Source: an uncultured Thalassolituus sp.
GTDB taxonomy: Bacteria > Pseudomonadota > Gammaproteobacteria > Pseudomonadales > Oceanobacteraceae
Length of the DNA: 64,000 nucleotides
Assembly (NCBI RefSeq): GCF_950066645.1
Contig: NZ_CATMFB010000015.1
Coordinates: forward strand, 1 to 64,000
Direction of reading: 5' to 3'
Position 1 is the stretch's first letter. Every line of letters begins with the position of its first letter. Made by a program: the position numbers and the translations under genes. This document shows, piece by piece, positions 63,678-64,000 of the stretch. A model generated the notes under the pieces. It was not told the origin of the DNA, made no database searches, and saw only the letters and a list, made by a program, of their open reading frames with translations.

Positions 63678-64000
63678 GTGTCATACATGCGTATCGCTCC
63701 CATGGTTGTAAGTACTCTGTTAGTTGCATGTGGAGGGGAAAGCGGAAGTTCATCCGTTCCCACCCTGGATTTCACCTTCAGTGAGGGGGTTCGTGGCGCC
63801 GAAACCGCGCCAGAGATATCCTCTTCTGCCTTTATGGATTCTATGAGCCTGGTACTGAATACCCGGTACACAGGCTCATTACCTTCTGCAAGCATACTGA
63901 ATGCAGAATATGCTTCAGAATCCGCAGGTGATGTTATGTTCTTACTGGCGTCATCAGATTATTTTCAGGCTATTGATCTTAAAGTTAATACTGAGTCGCT
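63678..64000 (+). CDS. Putative lipoprotein, 5' part only
   Basis: The reading is open from GTG 63678 (AAAGGA seven bases upstream; ATG 63687 is an alternative) to the end of the window, 107 codons. The start gives a short signal peptide, MVVSTLLVAC, followed by GGESGSSS, i.e. a lipobox Cys with a flexible Gly/Ser spacer. The rest (FTFSEGVRGAETAPEISSSA and onward) is not recognised. The 173 bases between topB and this gene contain no clear terminator. Confidence 0.6.
   Translation, partial: MSYMRIAPMVVSTLLVACGGESGSSSVPTLDFTFSEGVRGAETAPEISSSAFMDSMSLVLNTRYTGSLPSASILNAEYASESAGDVMFLLASSDYFQAIDLKVNTES

Noticed and set aside
1-64000. CRISPR arrays, insertion sequences, prophage, tRNA or rRNA genes
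   Set aside because: No regularly spaced repeats, transposase or integrase motifs, tRNA cloverleaf-like segments or rRNA sequences were seen.

Overview
This 64-kb window is chromosomal DNA of a marine-type gammaproteobacterium close to Pseudomonas and the Oceanospirillales (Thalassolituus/Oceanobacter-like lineages; this placement is inferred from gene order and protein motifs, with no search run). Gene order repeatedly matches Pseudomonas: ubiE-ubiJ-ubiB-hisI-hisE-tatABC; pyrC'-pyrB-pyrR-ruvX-yqgE-tonB3-gshB; and pilGHIJK-chpABC. Genes are dense, with many 1- or 4-base stop/start overlaps, and no gene-free stretch exceeds 300 bases. I saw no tRNA, rRNA, CRISPR array, insertion sequence or prophage.

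Layout. 1-4475 (minus): ubiquinone synthesis, two histidine-pathway steps and the Tat translocase. 4611-7358 (plus): a DUF1145 membrane protein, a DesK-type sensor kinase with its NarL-type regulator, and a lipocalin lipoprotein. 7342-11139: tesA divergent from the ybbA-ybbP ABC transporter, with overlapping 5' ends. 11146-14200 (minus): an M48 protease with a TerB-like tail, LemA, YdbL and YnbE. 14386-16125 (plus): cytochrome c5, a SutA-like RNA polymerase regulator and an unknown exported protein. 16076-22505 (minus): yigB, DUF484, dapF, lysA, the short lppL gene and class I adenylate cyclase, in the conserved order but without xerC and cyaY. 22539-28239 (minus): pyrC' (a catalytically dead dihydroorotase), pyrB, pyrR, ruvX, yqgE, a TonB homologue and gshB. 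28508-40701 (plus): the complete Pil-Chp chemosensory array that governs type IV pili and surface sensing. 40777-48049: a visibly AT-richer surface-glycan module built of two converging gene sets. 48090-52820 (minus): an S-adenosylmethionine-cycle operon led by an ArsR-methyltransferase fusion (regulator, metK, ahcY, metF). 52985-57350 (plus): MoxR ATPase, DUF58 and transglutaminase (TgpA-type). 57427-58206: a GST-like protein. 58219-61469 (minus): a TonB-dependent receptor with a DUF1624 membrane protein behind a Zur-box-like palindrome. 61594-63504: topoisomerase III. 63678 to the end: the start of a lipoprotein gene.

Working together. PyrB with inactive PyrC' should form the Pseudomonas-type aspartate transcarbamoylase. 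The Pil-Chp array couples PilJ (receptor), PilI/ChpC (adaptors), PilK/ChpB (methylation) and ChpA (kinase) to PilG/PilH, with a TonB3-like gene nearby. MetK makes SAM, AhcY removes SAH and MetF supplies methyl groups, probably under SAH- or SAM-responsive control. The least described parts are the glycan module (headed by a ParB-like-motif protein and including an APH-like kinase and sialyltransferase-like and KpsS-like transferases), the putative Zur-controlled receptor/DUF1624 pair, and a long imperfect palindrome between ahcY and metF.
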